This document shows positions 11,401 to 20,712 of a stretch of 64,000 nt of DNA, piece after piece; the stretch's first letter is position 1, and each line of letters starts with the position of its first letter. This stretch comes from Paragordius varius. Taxonomy: Eukaryota > Nematomorpha. Below the pieces are notes generated by a model. It did not search any database. It was not told the origin of the DNA and saw only the letters and a program-made list of their open reading frames with translations. The translations under genes were made by a program, and so were the position numbers. The stretch lies in contig OZ176052.1 of NCBI GenBank assembly GCA_964247055.1, forward strand, positions 4,216,001-4,280,000, given 5' to 3'.

Positions 11401-13730
11401 ATATGAAACATTACAATAATAACAAAAAAGATATGCCAACGATTAAATGTGTAAAAGATAATTATATTATTTTTTTAAATACAACCAAATCAATTCTTAT
11501 GTAAGTTGGAACAAAATCTAAACAACCCTTTAACATCCATCATAAGTTCTGACAGAGATCTTTGTGGCCTTTTAAGGACTTTTACAATACATGAAATCGA
11601 AATTGCTTTAGACCAAATGTGTTCATACAAGGCTTCGGGCCCTTGTGAACTATGCTTTAATATCATAAAATTAATACCCAATATTTCCATGCTTTTAACA
11701 AAATTATTTAATAAAATAATAGTTGAAATGTAAATACCCACAGACTAGAAAAAAGTATCATATTTCATATCTTCAAAAAGGAGATATTCTCTGCTTCTCA
11801 TACAGGCCCTTAACTTCTAGGGTTTGAAAATTTGAAACATGCTTAAAAAATCTTATCACTTAGCTTATCTCAATCGATCCAATATTCGTCCTCAATAATA
11901 AATACCTAGCAAAAGGTCTTAAATTATAAAAGGCTTACGACTCAGTAACCTACAACTTTAATAATAGCATCACTACGCTACAACAATCTATATACAATTA
12001 TATTTATAATGTTAATCTACATCACTTAATCAGCTGTGTTATTACACCTTTTAGGAATTCGGAGCATTTTAATATTAATACCGGGCTGCATCAGGGGTCT
12101 GTCTTAAACCCTCTTTTTCTCATATTTATATTAGACTCTATTACAAAAGACATTAGAAAAAGATGACCATATGAAATTCTTTACGCAGACGATCTCCATA
12201 ATTCCTGCGGAAACTATTTCAATACTCGAAAATAAATATTTATTGTCATTAAAATTACAAAAAAACGGGCTTAGGATCAATACAAAAAAAACAAAAATTT
12301 AATCACAAGAGATGAGCACCAAACTACAACTCACTTTGTTGTACAAAATGCAAAATTGGGTCCATAAAAAATGCTCCAATATAAAAAATTAATAATAATT
12401 TTATCTGCACACCATGTCCTTTATCAACACCACTGCCAATAGATATCTCATACTCTAGTTTTCAATGGAGATAAAGAAATTGTAGCATTTTTTCCATATC
12501 TTGGCGATTATATAGCATCTGATGGTTCATTGAGGGATGCCAATTCTCATACAATCAGACAAGGATGGGTTAAATTTAATCTTAACCAATAAAAATATTA
12601 AATCGAAATTATTAGACAAAAATTTACAAAATGGGAGTAAGATCAGCTGTTACAGCAACTGACTTAAGTAGACCTACTAGAGCTGAAAATCACATGCTAA
12701 AAATCTGCAAAAATTGTTTTGATAATACCATTAAAGAAGTACCCATATCTCTGTTTATTAAGCGCCGCATGTGCTATTGTGGACATATAGTATTAGCACT
12801 TCTTGTTGGTCCTTGAACATTTTAAGTTGGTCATTTAGCTTTTTTGTATTGTTTTAAACTTTTATCAATTAATGTTATTCATCTATTTTATCATTTTAAC
12901 CTATTATATTTATTGATTTTAAAATTATTTAAAATATTTATAAGATCTTAACACGTAATAAAAAATATATAAGTTTTGTGTCTTCTTATTTCCAATTTTT
13001 CATTAACATTTGTAACTATATAATTTTGTTGAATTAGAAAAAATTGTTTGAAATAAAAAAAGTGGTTTTTAAATAAAATTATTTTTTATTGAATAAACAT
13101 ATGATAAAAAAGAATATTAAGCTAAAAAAAATATAAAATAAAAAATACATGCAAAAGTTATGGTTGAATCAAAATTCTAAAAAATTTGATAACAACAAAC
13201 ATATACTATGTTTTCCATAATTTAGAAATATGGATTTTACACAATTAGATTTTATATTGTCTCAGGAAATTAATTGACTGGTTATTTTGAAAGCGTTAAC
13301 AAATGCATTTATGATCGACCAAACCCAACATACATTTTTTATAGAAATATAACATGTTTTTAGGAAGAAAAGGGTGAAAAACTCGAAGGTGAAGCCGAAG
13401 TTAATCGATTATTTCAACAAATTTATGCGGACGGATCCGACGATGTGAAAAGAGCCATGAATAAATCTTTTGTAATTCTATATTTTCTTACTTAAACTTT
13501 AAAAATTTATGTGTACCATGGTACTTTATAAAATTTAAAAATTTTATAACGCGTTTGTGAACAAAAACCATTTGTAACACTTAATCCAATTCTAATTTTA
13601 TTGTTGTTAACATAAATTTTTTTAGGTCGAATCGGGCTGTACTGTTTTAAGCACGAATTGGGCTGATGTTTCAAAGAAAACAGTTGAACCCAAACCACCG
13701 GATGGGATGGATTATATTAAACCTTTTTGA
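8461..13730 (+). CDS. SUGT1: SGT1 co-chaperone (SUGT1 orthologue), 7 exons
   Basis: HSP90 co-chaperone, also linked to SKP1/SCF ubiquitin ligases and kinetochore assembly. Coding exons are 8461-8477, 8503-8599, 8624-8719, 8743-8833, 8857-8927, 13364-13471 and 13626-13730, giving 194 aa. The CS domain covers residues about 6-85 ([16 protein letters not shown] at the start, YKILSSK near the end). The SGS domain covers about 105-194 ([51 protein letters not shown]). There is no TPR domain, as in insect SGT1. The start is supported because exon 1 plus the first codon after the splice gives MNAPLKYTWFQT, the expected KYxWYQT context. The first four introns are 25, 24, 23 and 23 nt; the third seems to end in GG. 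Intron 5 is 4.4 kb and carries a LINE. AATAAA lies at 13751. The gene is tail to tail with the ORF at 13916-14920. Confidence 0.92.
8478..8502 (+). other. ultrashort intron, 25 nt (SGT1 intron 1)
   Basis: GTAAACC to TTTTAAAG. Splicing gives CTA-AAG-TAT, coding LKY at the start of the CS domain. Retention creates TAA two codons in. Confidence 0.8.
8600..8623 (+). other. ultrashort intron, 24 nt (SGT1 intron 2)
   Basis: GTTTATTTG to ATTTTTAG, phase 0, between ITPEK and LLISIPNY. The acceptor TAG itself is an in-frame stop if the intron is kept. Confidence 0.85.
8720..8742 (+). other. ultrashort intron, 23 nt, GT...GG (SGT1 intron 3)
   Basis: It starts GTATATTATT and ends TTTTATTTTGG. Joining TCA-AAA to GTT-GAA gives [14 protein letters not shown], the expected CS-domain strand (family: STKIEIKLKK). 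No AG in this interval keeps frame, and the next AG (at 8747-8748) would create a stop. Read as shown, the acceptor is GG; a sequencing error is possible. Confidence 0.65.
8834..8856 (+). other. ultrashort intron, 23 nt (SGT1 intron 4)
   Basis: GTATTTTTTT to AAATATAG, phase 1. It joins ATA-A to CG-AAT to give PDITNIYP, matching the family's VTNLYPSS. Retention gives TAA in frame. Confidence 0.85.
8928..10409 (+). other. SGT1 intron 5, left part, no gene
   Basis: The donor is GTTCGCAT right after the EIEE codons. I see only A/T-rich DNA here up to the first LINE words at about 10410. The run of TAATAA microsatellite units at 10890-10910 and 11025-11045 belongs to the LINE region that follows. 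Confidence 0.5.
10410..12820 (+). mobile_element. decayed RTE-like non-LTR retrotransposon (LINE)
   Basis: Fragments of one LINE lie in order and in the gene's orientation. Endonuclease start GSWNVETIV is at about 10421, [10 protein letters not shown] (family GDFNARVG) at about 10760 and IDYILTT at about 10915. The linker region has [19 protein letters not shown] at about 11210. Reverse transcriptase words are [17 protein letters not shown] at about 11600, [13 protein letters not shown] at about 12087 and ILYADDL at about 12177. A C-terminal stretch [13 protein letters not shown] leads to RRMCYCGHI at 12680-12790. GLHQGS with YADD favours the RTE group. Many stops and frame changes separate the pieces, so it is dead. 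It sits in SGT1 intron 5. Confidence 0.85.
12821..13363 (+). other. SGT1 intron 5, right part
   Basis: A/T-rich DNA without recognisable content, ending in the acceptor TTTTTAG at 13363. Confidence 0.5.
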
Positions 13731-13750
13731 TTTGATATCAAATGCAGCAA

Positions 13751-13756
13751 AATAAA
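13751..13756 (+). terminator. polyadenylation hexamer of SGT1
   Basis: AATAAA lies 20 bases past the SGT1 stop codon. Confidence 0.5.
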
Positions 13757-13915
13757 TTTTGTGTTTGTTTTAACTTTGATATAAAAAATTTTTGGTGCTT
13801 GTCTTCTAAATAAACATATCGAATTAATGTACATTTAACTAAACTATCGCATAGCTAGAAAAATGTATAGTTTTCAATGAATTTATTGGAAATTTGCGTA
13901 TGTATTTATAAATTG

Positions 13916-14920
13916 TTATGTTATTTGTAATTTCTTCACGACTATTTGTCCGGAATCGTGTATAGTTGAAAACATATCTAATATCTTTTTTCGGTTTTCT
14001 GCCATTAACCTTTGTTCATCACTCATTACCATATTGTTGTTGTTGTTGTTTGAAACCATGGTAGTCGATGAGATCCGTTCTGATTCGAGATGCTGCTGCG
14101 GTACCTTGCTTTTATTTCTATTAGAGCTTAATCGGTTGCGCAAAATTATTGAACGTTTTTTCGGTCTTTGCGATGTACTAGATCTTAAGAATTCCCTTGA
14201 TTCACTATCATTCACTAAAGATAATTTTTGGGCGGGTGGCGGTTTTGATTCATTTAAATCTGCGATTGTTGAAGCGCTACTGCTACTGCTGGTACTACTC
14301 TGACTGCTACTGTTACTATTTTTTGCGTACATGTCTGCTGACGTTGAAGACACATGTTTTACACTAATTTTTTTATTGGAGTTTTGTAAGGAGTCCTTGT
14401 TCTCCCTATCTGTGGTGAAAGATGCAAGGTTTTTCGGATTAACCCATATGATCGGGGTTGCGTTTCCACCATCCGAGGGGATATCCAAAATAACTGAGTA
14501 AATTTCCCTTACACTCCTTTCATCGGGATCTAGTAATTTGTCTAATGCGCGGGCGGACGACGTGTTTGTGAGGGATGATGACTTGGTTCTTGTCAAAACG
14601 ACTGTGCTTGATGATAATGCTTGTAGGGGCGGTGCAGCATTATTGGCACTTGATACATTTACTTGCGTGTTTTCAGTTTTAGCACTCCTATTATTCTTTA
14701 CTGCTGTCCATAGTTTAATCCCAATACTCGGGTTGTTTTCTGGAACCAGATCATATCTACCGTATGGTTCCAAAAATACCCAAAGCCCGAGCACACAGAA
14801 AAGGAAAAGTAGAAAAACCATTAGCATTAATAGTATAAGCCATAATACTCCTAAATGAATTGTTTCCGGCTTTTCATGAAAGTCACTGCAATTAACATCT
14901 AATATATATATATATATCAA
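13916..14920 (-). CDS. unrecognised single-pass membrane protein, 5' end uncertain
   Basis: An open frame of about 334 codons with no family I recognise. One strong hydrophobic segment (about residues 25-50: VLWLILLMLMVFLLFLFCVL) is followed by a conserved-looking LEPYGRYDLVPENN. Then comes a long low-complexity cytosolic or extracellular tail rich in Ser, Asn and basic residues, with a Ser run near 205-220 and an Asn run near 300. The frame opens with a TTG in a TA microsatellite, and the first in-frame ATG is inside the membrane segment (14827). A splice acceptor in the lead-in (TTAATTGCAG) suggests the real start lies in an upstream exon I could not place. A shorter protein starting at 14827 is the alternative. 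The length and codon texture favour a real gene. Confidence 0.6.
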   Translation of the reverse strand: MIYIYILDVNCSDFHEKPETIHLGVLWLILLMLMVFLLFLFCVLGLWVFLEPYGRYDLVPENNPSIGIKLWTAVKNNRSAKTENTQVNVSSANNAAPPLQALSSSTVVLTRTKSSSLTNTSSARALDKLLDPDERSVREIYSVILDIPSDGGNATPIIWVNPKNLASFTTDRENKDSLQNSNKKISVKHVSSTSADMYAKNSNSSSQSSTSSSSSASTIADLNESKPPPAQKLSLVNDSESREFLRSSTSQRPKKRSIILRNRLSSNRNKSKVPQQHLESERISSTTMVSNNNNNNMVMSDEQRLMAENRKKILDMFSTIHDSGQIVVKKLQIT

Positions 14921-15168
14921 AGTTTAAAATGTAAAATGTTTTTGCTGTGAATGACCATATCGAAAAAACAGTATTAATTTGGAAATGGGTTTTTATAATA
15001 AAATCAAATGAAGGACGAGAAGTTCTTATATTTTGAATCCTACCTTACCCTTGTCCTATTTTATAGCTACTACCTCAGTGATTAAACTAACTCCTTATCT
15101 TGCTTTAATACCCTATATCTTTTCGTTTGACCAGTAATGAGTTGACGAAAATTCTTGTAAAATTATTA
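14921..15168. other. spacer between two minus-strand genes
   Basis: It should hold the missing 5' exon or promoter of the membrane-protein gene and the 3' UTR of the secreted-protein gene. An ATG at 14961 (minus strand) is followed directly by a GT, but splicing it to the visible acceptors does not keep the frame. Confidence 0.35.
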
Positions 15169-16002
15169 TTACTTTTTCAATTTAATTCCTTTTTGCAAAC
15201 TTATATATGTTATACCTCCAAACTTAGCGGGACTTGGACTCTGTTCCGGCGGCGAAGTTGAAACTGAATCATGTATCAATGATTTTTTATATGCATACTT
15301 TTGACTTTTATTTTGAAAGGCTTGATTGAATTGAATTAATAATTCTTTTAATTCTTGATTATCATTGTATACTGGGTTGGCGGTTGTTTTTGTGTTTTTT
15401 TGGCGGTTTGCTTTAATGTTTTGTACAAGTTCACTCCATAAACTTTGTATTTTTTTGTATATTTTAGATCCGTTATTTAAGTTATCGACCATTTTAGTAG
15501 ATTGTGAATAGTTTGGCTGCTTATATGTTATTTCTAATTCCAATGGCGAAGTGTTTGACCTGAAAGGTGCTGGAGATTGCCTAAATATTTTTTTCACAAC
15601 TCTTTTTCGTATTTCTTTGATGATACTTTTTACCGTGGAATAATTGTAGTTTTCGCCTGGTTTAACCATGTACACTTTTGTATTAGGCTTTGTTGTTGCT
15701 AATATTTTTAGAAACGTTTGATGATTATCCAACATATTGGTAACATTAATAGCTGCATTTGCTGTAGGAGTAGAATGTTCACCAACTAACTCATTTGCTA
15801 ACCCATTTAGGGCATTTATCAAATGATGATTAACGTTTGTTGTAATAATATTTGTCAAACCTCTACCAATTGTCGCGTTTGTTGGATTACGTAGAGATTT
15901 TATAATTTTAGCCATAGAACTTGGTTTTGTAGGGAGAGCCATGCTACATAACCCAAAACATATGACAATTAATAATAGTTTTGTTGATTGCATAGTAGTC
16001 AT
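15169..16002 (-). CDS. unrecognised secreted, N-glycosylated protein, 277 aa
   Basis: A single-exon gene for a protein I do not recognise. A clear signal peptide covers residues 1 to about 22 (KLLLIVICFGLCSMA followed by LPTKPSS). The mature part is basic and Asn/Ser/Thr-rich, with about seven N-glycosylation sequons (NATI, NVTN, NYST, NTSP, NYSQ, NGSK, NKSQ). It has no cysteine framework, repeats or membrane anchor. The C-terminus is a short Pro/Ser stretch, then KGIKLKK. A lineage-specific secreted or extracellular-matrix protein is the most that can be said. The start ATG is the first in the frame; a second Met three codons on could also serve. It lies on the same strand as, and upstream of, the membrane-protein ORF. 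Confidence 0.7.
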   Translation of the reverse strand: MTTMQSTKLLLIVICFGLCSMALPTKPSSMAKIIKSLRNPTNATIGRGLTNIITTNVNHHLINALNGLANELVGEHSTPTANAAINVTNMLDNHQTFLKILATTKPNTKVYMVKPGENYNYSTVKSIIKEIRKRVVKKIFRQSPAPFRSNTSPLELEITYKQPNYSQSTKMVDNLNNGSKIYKKIQSLWSELVQNIKANRQKNTKTTANPVYNDNQELKELLIQFNQAFQNKSQKYAYKKSLIHDSVSTSPPEQSPSPAKFGGITYISLQKGIKLKK

Positions 16003-16234
16003 TTTTTTAATAATTTTATAAAATAACTGTATAAAGTTTGATTATTGTTGACATCATCACACACGTCAAGTTATTCTTAATATGTAATTAGGAGAGACGG
16101 GCTGGCCTATGATAATATTAAATAAACATATAAGAATATAAAATACATCATTAAATAGTTTTAAGGGACAAAAAGCATGTTATCAAGATTAGTGGAAAAC
16201 CCGTAATAATTAAAAACTTGAAAAATCTATATAA

Positions 16235-17100
16235 TTATAAAAATGGAAAATGCTGGCTTTGTGATCTGGTACAGGAAAACCGGTAGACCCAATCAAATCC
16301 AAATATCGAAAAAATATAATCATTAATAAATGTACCGACAATAGCTTCGCCTTTTTTTTGAAATAGGCCCCCAGTTCGGGCCCACCCCGTATGAAAAACG
16401 GGTTTTTTTTGAAAACAGAAGTCTACAAAAATTGTGTTTTTGAGACAATTTTCCGGAGAACGTGTTGGACCATTCAATTTCAAATATGATTTTTGTTTAC
16501 TTATTTTCGATTGCGCCGAACATAGTCGAGTCACTTTTTTAATTTAGGCCCTCTTTTTACCGGCTCCCCCTGTAAAATGCCATTTTTTTCAAAAAACAAA
16601 GTCCACAAAAATAATTTTTTAAATCGATTTTTTGCCCAAGGTATGAGACCGTAAAAATTCAATATGGATTCCACGTATTCCCTGTTAAAAGGCAAAAATT
16701 TTAGTCCACCGTTTATTTGATGATAGCTGCTGGGTAAGGAGCTACCCGCTAAAAACTGATTTTTCATATAACTTTGTGATCTGTTTCCGGAAAACCGGTG
16801 AACCCAATCAAATCCAAATATCGAAAAAATATAATCATTAATGAATGCCCCGACAATAGCTTCGCCCTTTTTTGGAATTAGGTCCCCAGTTCGGGCCACC
16901 CCGTATGAAAAACGGGTTTTTTTTGAAAACAGAAGTCTACAAAAATCGTGTTTTTGAGACAATTTTCCGGAGAACGTGTTAAACCATTCAATTTTAAATA
17001 TGATTTTTGTTTACTATTCGGTTATGCCGAACATAGTCGTCTCGCTTTTTTAATTTAGTCCCACTTTTTACCCGCTCCCCCCGTAAAATGCCATTCCCGC
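16235..17100. repeat. higher-order tandem repeat, about 527-bp period
   Basis: The block at 16254-16560 is repeated nearly intact at 16781-17095 (shared AACCCAATCAAATCCAAATA and TTTTCCGGAGAACGTGTT). Each block is built of two diverged half-units, recognisable by CCCCGTATGAAAAACGGG at about 16381 and 16898 and CCCC(C/T)GTAAAATGCCATT at about 16565 and 17082. The minus-strand open frames here (16235-16534 and 16531-16962) share a peptide because of the duplication and are probably chance products of the repeat. This is a small satellite-like array or the interior of a repeated element. Confidence 0.7.
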
Positions 17101-17156
17101 CTCCCAGAAGTCCTAAGGACTTCCTCGGACTGCGTAGCAGCACGAGATTTACGCTA
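17098..17156. other. GC-rich hairpin tract at the end of the array
   Basis: A locally GC-rich tract in a very AT-rich window. It contains the perfect stem GAAGTCC/GGACTTC with a TAA loop, then GCGTA...TACGC ending in CTAGT. A hairpin followed by CTAGT resembles a Helitron 3' end, but the spacing is unusual and no 5' TC end or Rep/Hel protein is visible. Confidence 0.3.
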
Positions 17157-17460
17157 GTAATATATAATTATTTTTTCTTTTTTTTTGAAAAAAATATTAA
17201 CATTAAGTTTTACATTTTTTGCTAATATTATTAAACCGTTAAAACTCATTTATTTTAAAAGTAAAAATTTTATTTAGATTTAAGTAACGAGGTGCTATAA
17301 CTGTTTAATTATATTTCCTTCCTAAATTTTCAGCATTATTTTAAAGTAAATCTATGTTCTCGTTTTTGTAAAAGACAGTGGTTATCGGTGCTCATTCATG
17401 TAACTGAGGGTTGCTAAAAAAATTACACCTATTATAACACATCTTATGGTTTATTTATTG
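17157..17460. other. non-coding spacer
   Basis: No feature is seen apart from the left target duplication of the next element at 17453-17460. Confidence 0.4.
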
Positions 17461-17646
17461 CAGTGGTACTCAATAGCAAGAAATGCTTTTTTTGGCCCCG
17501 AATTATACATTAAATTTTTTTGATGACTTTTTTGATTATAAATATCTGCTAATGTGTCAAACAATGAAGTTTTCTCGGCATGCACGGCCCTTGAGACAAA
17601 ATAAATTTTTTTGCGGCCTTTCATATATTTTGTGGAGTATTAAATG
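17461..17646 (+). mobile_element. hAT-type MITE with perfect 8-bp TSD
   Basis: It starts CAGTGGTACTCA, the same end as the hAT at 37856, and ends in a worn GTGGAGTATTAAATG. It is flanked by ATTTATTG on both sides (17453-17460 and 17647-17654). The length is 186 bp, it has no coding capacity, and it contains GGCCC words also seen near the ends of the larger hAT. Confidence 0.65.
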
Positions 17647-17787
17647 ATTTATTGTATTGTTTAATTTAATTATAAAAAATAATCTGAGTATTAGGGTGAA
17701 TTTTCATTACCGTCACTGTAACCGATTTTTAATCAAATAAAATTCGGCTTGTTTGATATAAAAATATATTTATTTGATAGGGTAGAT

Positions 17788-17830
17788 CAGTAGGTCTCAC
17801 CAAAAAATTTTAAAGGACCGCAAAAAACTT
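17788..17830 (+). mobile_element. solo hAT end
   Basis: CAGTAGGTCTCACCAAAAAA followed by AAAGGACCGC matches the terminal repeat of the hAT at 37856-43693. I found no opposite end. From here to 18127 only 3' flank of NDUFB7 is seen. Confidence 0.45.
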
Positions 17831-18127
17831 ATCTTCTCTCAAGGGTAGCACTCTATAACACAAAAAAATTCATAGTTGTTAGACACATTTGCAGATATTT
17901 TTAATCTAAATAGTTTTATCCAAAAATTAAAATACTCTTTTGTTTTCGATAGAAAATATGGGTAGTTAATATTTTTGACACTATGCAAAAAAACTTTGAA
18001 TACCCTCATATATATATATATATTTATAATAAATCATGCACCAATAAATGCCAAAAATATATTATAAATTTATTTTTATACTAACACTCATTCAATATTT
18101 ATTATTTATAAAAAGCAAATTAATTTA

Positions 18128-18841
18128 TTATGTTGTTAATTCTTCGGCACCTTGTTTCGCCTGTTTGGCCAAAATTCTTGCCTCACGCTCAATAAGCCGT
18201 CGTTCTCGTTCAAAAGTTTTAAGCCTATCAATTTGGTCTTGATAATTGCAATGCATAAATTCTTCGTACAATGGTTTACAGTGCCGAATAACACGCGGAA
18301 AATTATCTTGCCTACACTTTTGAAATGCCAGCAAAAATCGGGAACAATAATCTATCGTATCTCGGGACGGAAAATGTGCCGCCTCCAAATTCCTACGAGC
18401 AGCAGGTTCTCTTTTACAAGGACGTGGCTGTGGTTTATAGGTTCGATTTGGGTCGGGTTCATGACCACGCCATTCTAACGGGAGAATAGCACGGGGATCC
18501 ATTGAGGAAAGAAACAGATAACCCCGCGTATTTTTTCCTCGATATATACCATATTCATTGTATTGGCTTTCTTCGTCCTCCCATGTCTCAGCATTGTTGA
18601 CTGTATGTGATGATTCATGCAACCCATGATTTTCTGATTCAAATGTCTCGCCTTTAGGTTTTACATGATGATCGTGATTAGAATGATGTTTTTCATGCAG
18701 CTTACGCCGATATTCTTCGTGTGATATCGTTCCGTCAAATCCAAACAAGGGATCAAACATAATTCCATCCTTAACATCAGGGGTCCATTGTGGGAATATA
18801 AAATTACATTTTATCCAATAATATACAGTTCCTAAGACCAT
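18128..18841 (-). CDS. NDUFB7: NDUFB7-like complex I subunit (B18) with a 110-residue insertion
   Basis: Accessory subunit of mitochondrial NADH:ubiquinone oxidoreductase, on the intermembrane-space side. The single exon encodes 237 aa, against about 115-140 in the family. The family-typical N-terminal FDPLFGF is at 29-35. The C-terminal CHCH domain has two CX9C pairs (C166/C176 and C188/C198), followed by KTFERERRLIEREARILAKQ (209-228), the hallmark ERERRL helix. Between these, residues about 40-150 are extra: a His-rich stretch (KLHEKHHSNHDHH), an acidic stretch, then LSSMDPRAILPLEWRG and a basic Pro-rich run. The frame is unbroken and no splice sites flank the insert, so I take it as real protein. 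Several TTTATT words (AATAAA on the coding strand) lie at 18068-18110. It is divergent from the aminopeptidase gene. Confidence 0.88.
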   Translation of the reverse strand: MVLGTVYYWIKCNFIFPQWTPDVKDGIMFDPLFGFDGTISHEEYRRKLHEKHHSNHDHHVKPKGETFESENHGLHESSHTVNNAETWEDEESQYNEYGIYRGKNTRGYLFLSSMDPRAILPLEWRGHEPDPNRTYKPQPRPCKREPAARRNLEAAHFPSRDTIDYCSRFLLAFQKCRQDNFPRVIRHCKPLYEEFMHCNYQDQIDRLKTFERERRLIEREARILAKQAKQGAEELTT

Positions 18842-19141
18842 GATAGTTATTTTAATCCATTATTAAAATAATAAAACAGCGTCAATAAAAATAAGCGTGA
18901 AAAATCATATGTTTAAGACAATTTCCTTTGCTCGTACGGTTGTTTGCAACACTCCTCGCTAGTAATTAATATATTCAAATATCTGTTACACTTGTTGACT
19001 TACGTCCAATTAATTTTTTATCACTTCTCTATTGATTTGTGTATTTGCGTTAGATTTATATAATAACTGTATTATATTTATAATTAAAATTGTTAATTTG
19101 ATTTAACTCAAATTTATAGTTTAACCTTAAAAATACCAATA
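18842..19141. promoter_or_regulatory. shared head-to-head promoter region
   Basis: The NDUFB7 (-) and aminopeptidase (+) start codons are exactly 300 bp apart, so both promoters and 5' leaders must fit here unless distant untranslated exons exist. I see no convincing TATA or initiator motif in the A/T-rich background. Confidence 0.5.
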
Positions 19142-20678
19142 ATGACTATGGGATCTCACACTGCAAGCACTGAAAAGAAGTCGTTCCAAAGACTTCCGAA
19201 AACGGTTATCCCTACGCATTATGATGTTAAAATAATTCCAAATATAAAAGAAATCAAATTTTCCGGTGAAGAAACTATTGATTTGGAGGTATATTATATT
19301 ACATTGTTTTAGATTAAAGAACCAATTGATAAAATTGTATTAAATTCATTGGAACTCGATATTTCTGATGTTGTTTTCAAGTCTGACAAAAAAGGTATTT
19401 TATATTCGCCATAAAATATTTTATGTTAGATAATATAACGCCTAGCGTTAATTATGACGTGGAAAACGAACAAGCTATCTTCCATTTTAACAATAAAATT
19501 GAGCCTGGTTCAGCGAAGTTACAGCTTAAATTTAAGGGAAAATTGTCTGATAAAATGAGAGGATTTTATTTTACCAAATATTTGCATGACAATAAAGAGA
19601 AAGTCGCCGTCACAACTCATTTTGAGGTTTTTTGTTTTCCCTATTCTTAAATAAATGTAAAATATATTTTGAAATTAATTGGCAATTATTTAACTTATTT
19701 TTTTAGTCCACAGATGCGAGACGAGCTTTTCCATGCTGGGACGAACCCGCCATAAAATCAAAGTTTACCATAACTCTCGTGGCACCGAAAGATTTTGTCG
19801 CTTTGTCAAATATGGTAAAATTTTTACCTTTAAAATTCCTCCCCAAAAAATTACTATAATACGTATAATTATTTAATTCAATCATTTATGTTTTATATAT
19901 TTTTGGGTGAAAATATATTTTTTCACTATTGCGGTTTAGCATATATATTATCGATTTTATACATTTTTAATAAAATATCTTTGTATTCAAAAAATCTACA
20001 CGCACGAAACTTTTATCAGCTGAATGGAAACAAATATTTAGTTGTTTGTTTATCGATATCTGTGAAACTCGTGTTATGACTTTAATTTCTATAATACTTG
20101 GATACATTCATAGTCTTTTCATGCAAATTCGGGTAATTGAATTTTCCAGGCTATTAAATACTTTAAAAAATATGAAATCAATCGAAATATAACTCTAATG
20201 AACTGAACAAAGTATCAAAAAAATTCTAAAAATACTTGTAATTATTTATTTTAAGGTAATACCCAAAAGTAAAGATTTAGTTGATATGACATGCATGCAT
20301 TAGTTATAATAAAAATTAATACAAATAAACCACTATTTCTGTTTCTATCAATGTTAGATTTGATTTAAATAATAATTAGCTTTAATTTTATTTAAAATTA
20401 AATAAACACGATATTTCGCAAAAATGTTGCAAAATAAAAATGGTGCTAAAGTAGTTTAATATAGAATTTTTATTCAAAACTAAATTTATTTAGATATTTC
20501 GGTTTTATATAATTTTTATTATGCATAAATTTAAATTGGGACCGTTTCTTTTATTTTCTTTAAGTAGTTTTTAAAGAAATCAACTCTAATCTCCTGGGGT
20601 ATTTAAAACCCTAATTTGCAAAGTGTTAACGCACAAAATAAATTGTAAAGTGAAAGGGCAAGGTCACTAATAAGCCAT

Positions 20679-20712
<34 letters not shown>

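Noticed and set aside
14034-14858. Plus-strand ORFs opposite the membrane-protein gene
   Set aside because: Shadows of the minus-strand frame. The minus frame is longer and has a membrane helix and plausible composition.
16235-16962. Two small minus-strand genes sharing the peptide GEAIVG
   Set aside because: They are copies of one tandem repeat, have no start or splice context and look like chance open frames in repeated DNA.
17098-17156. A definite Helitron
   Set aside because: Only a hairpin and CTAGT are seen. Spacing is unusual, and no Rep/helicase or 5' TC end is found.
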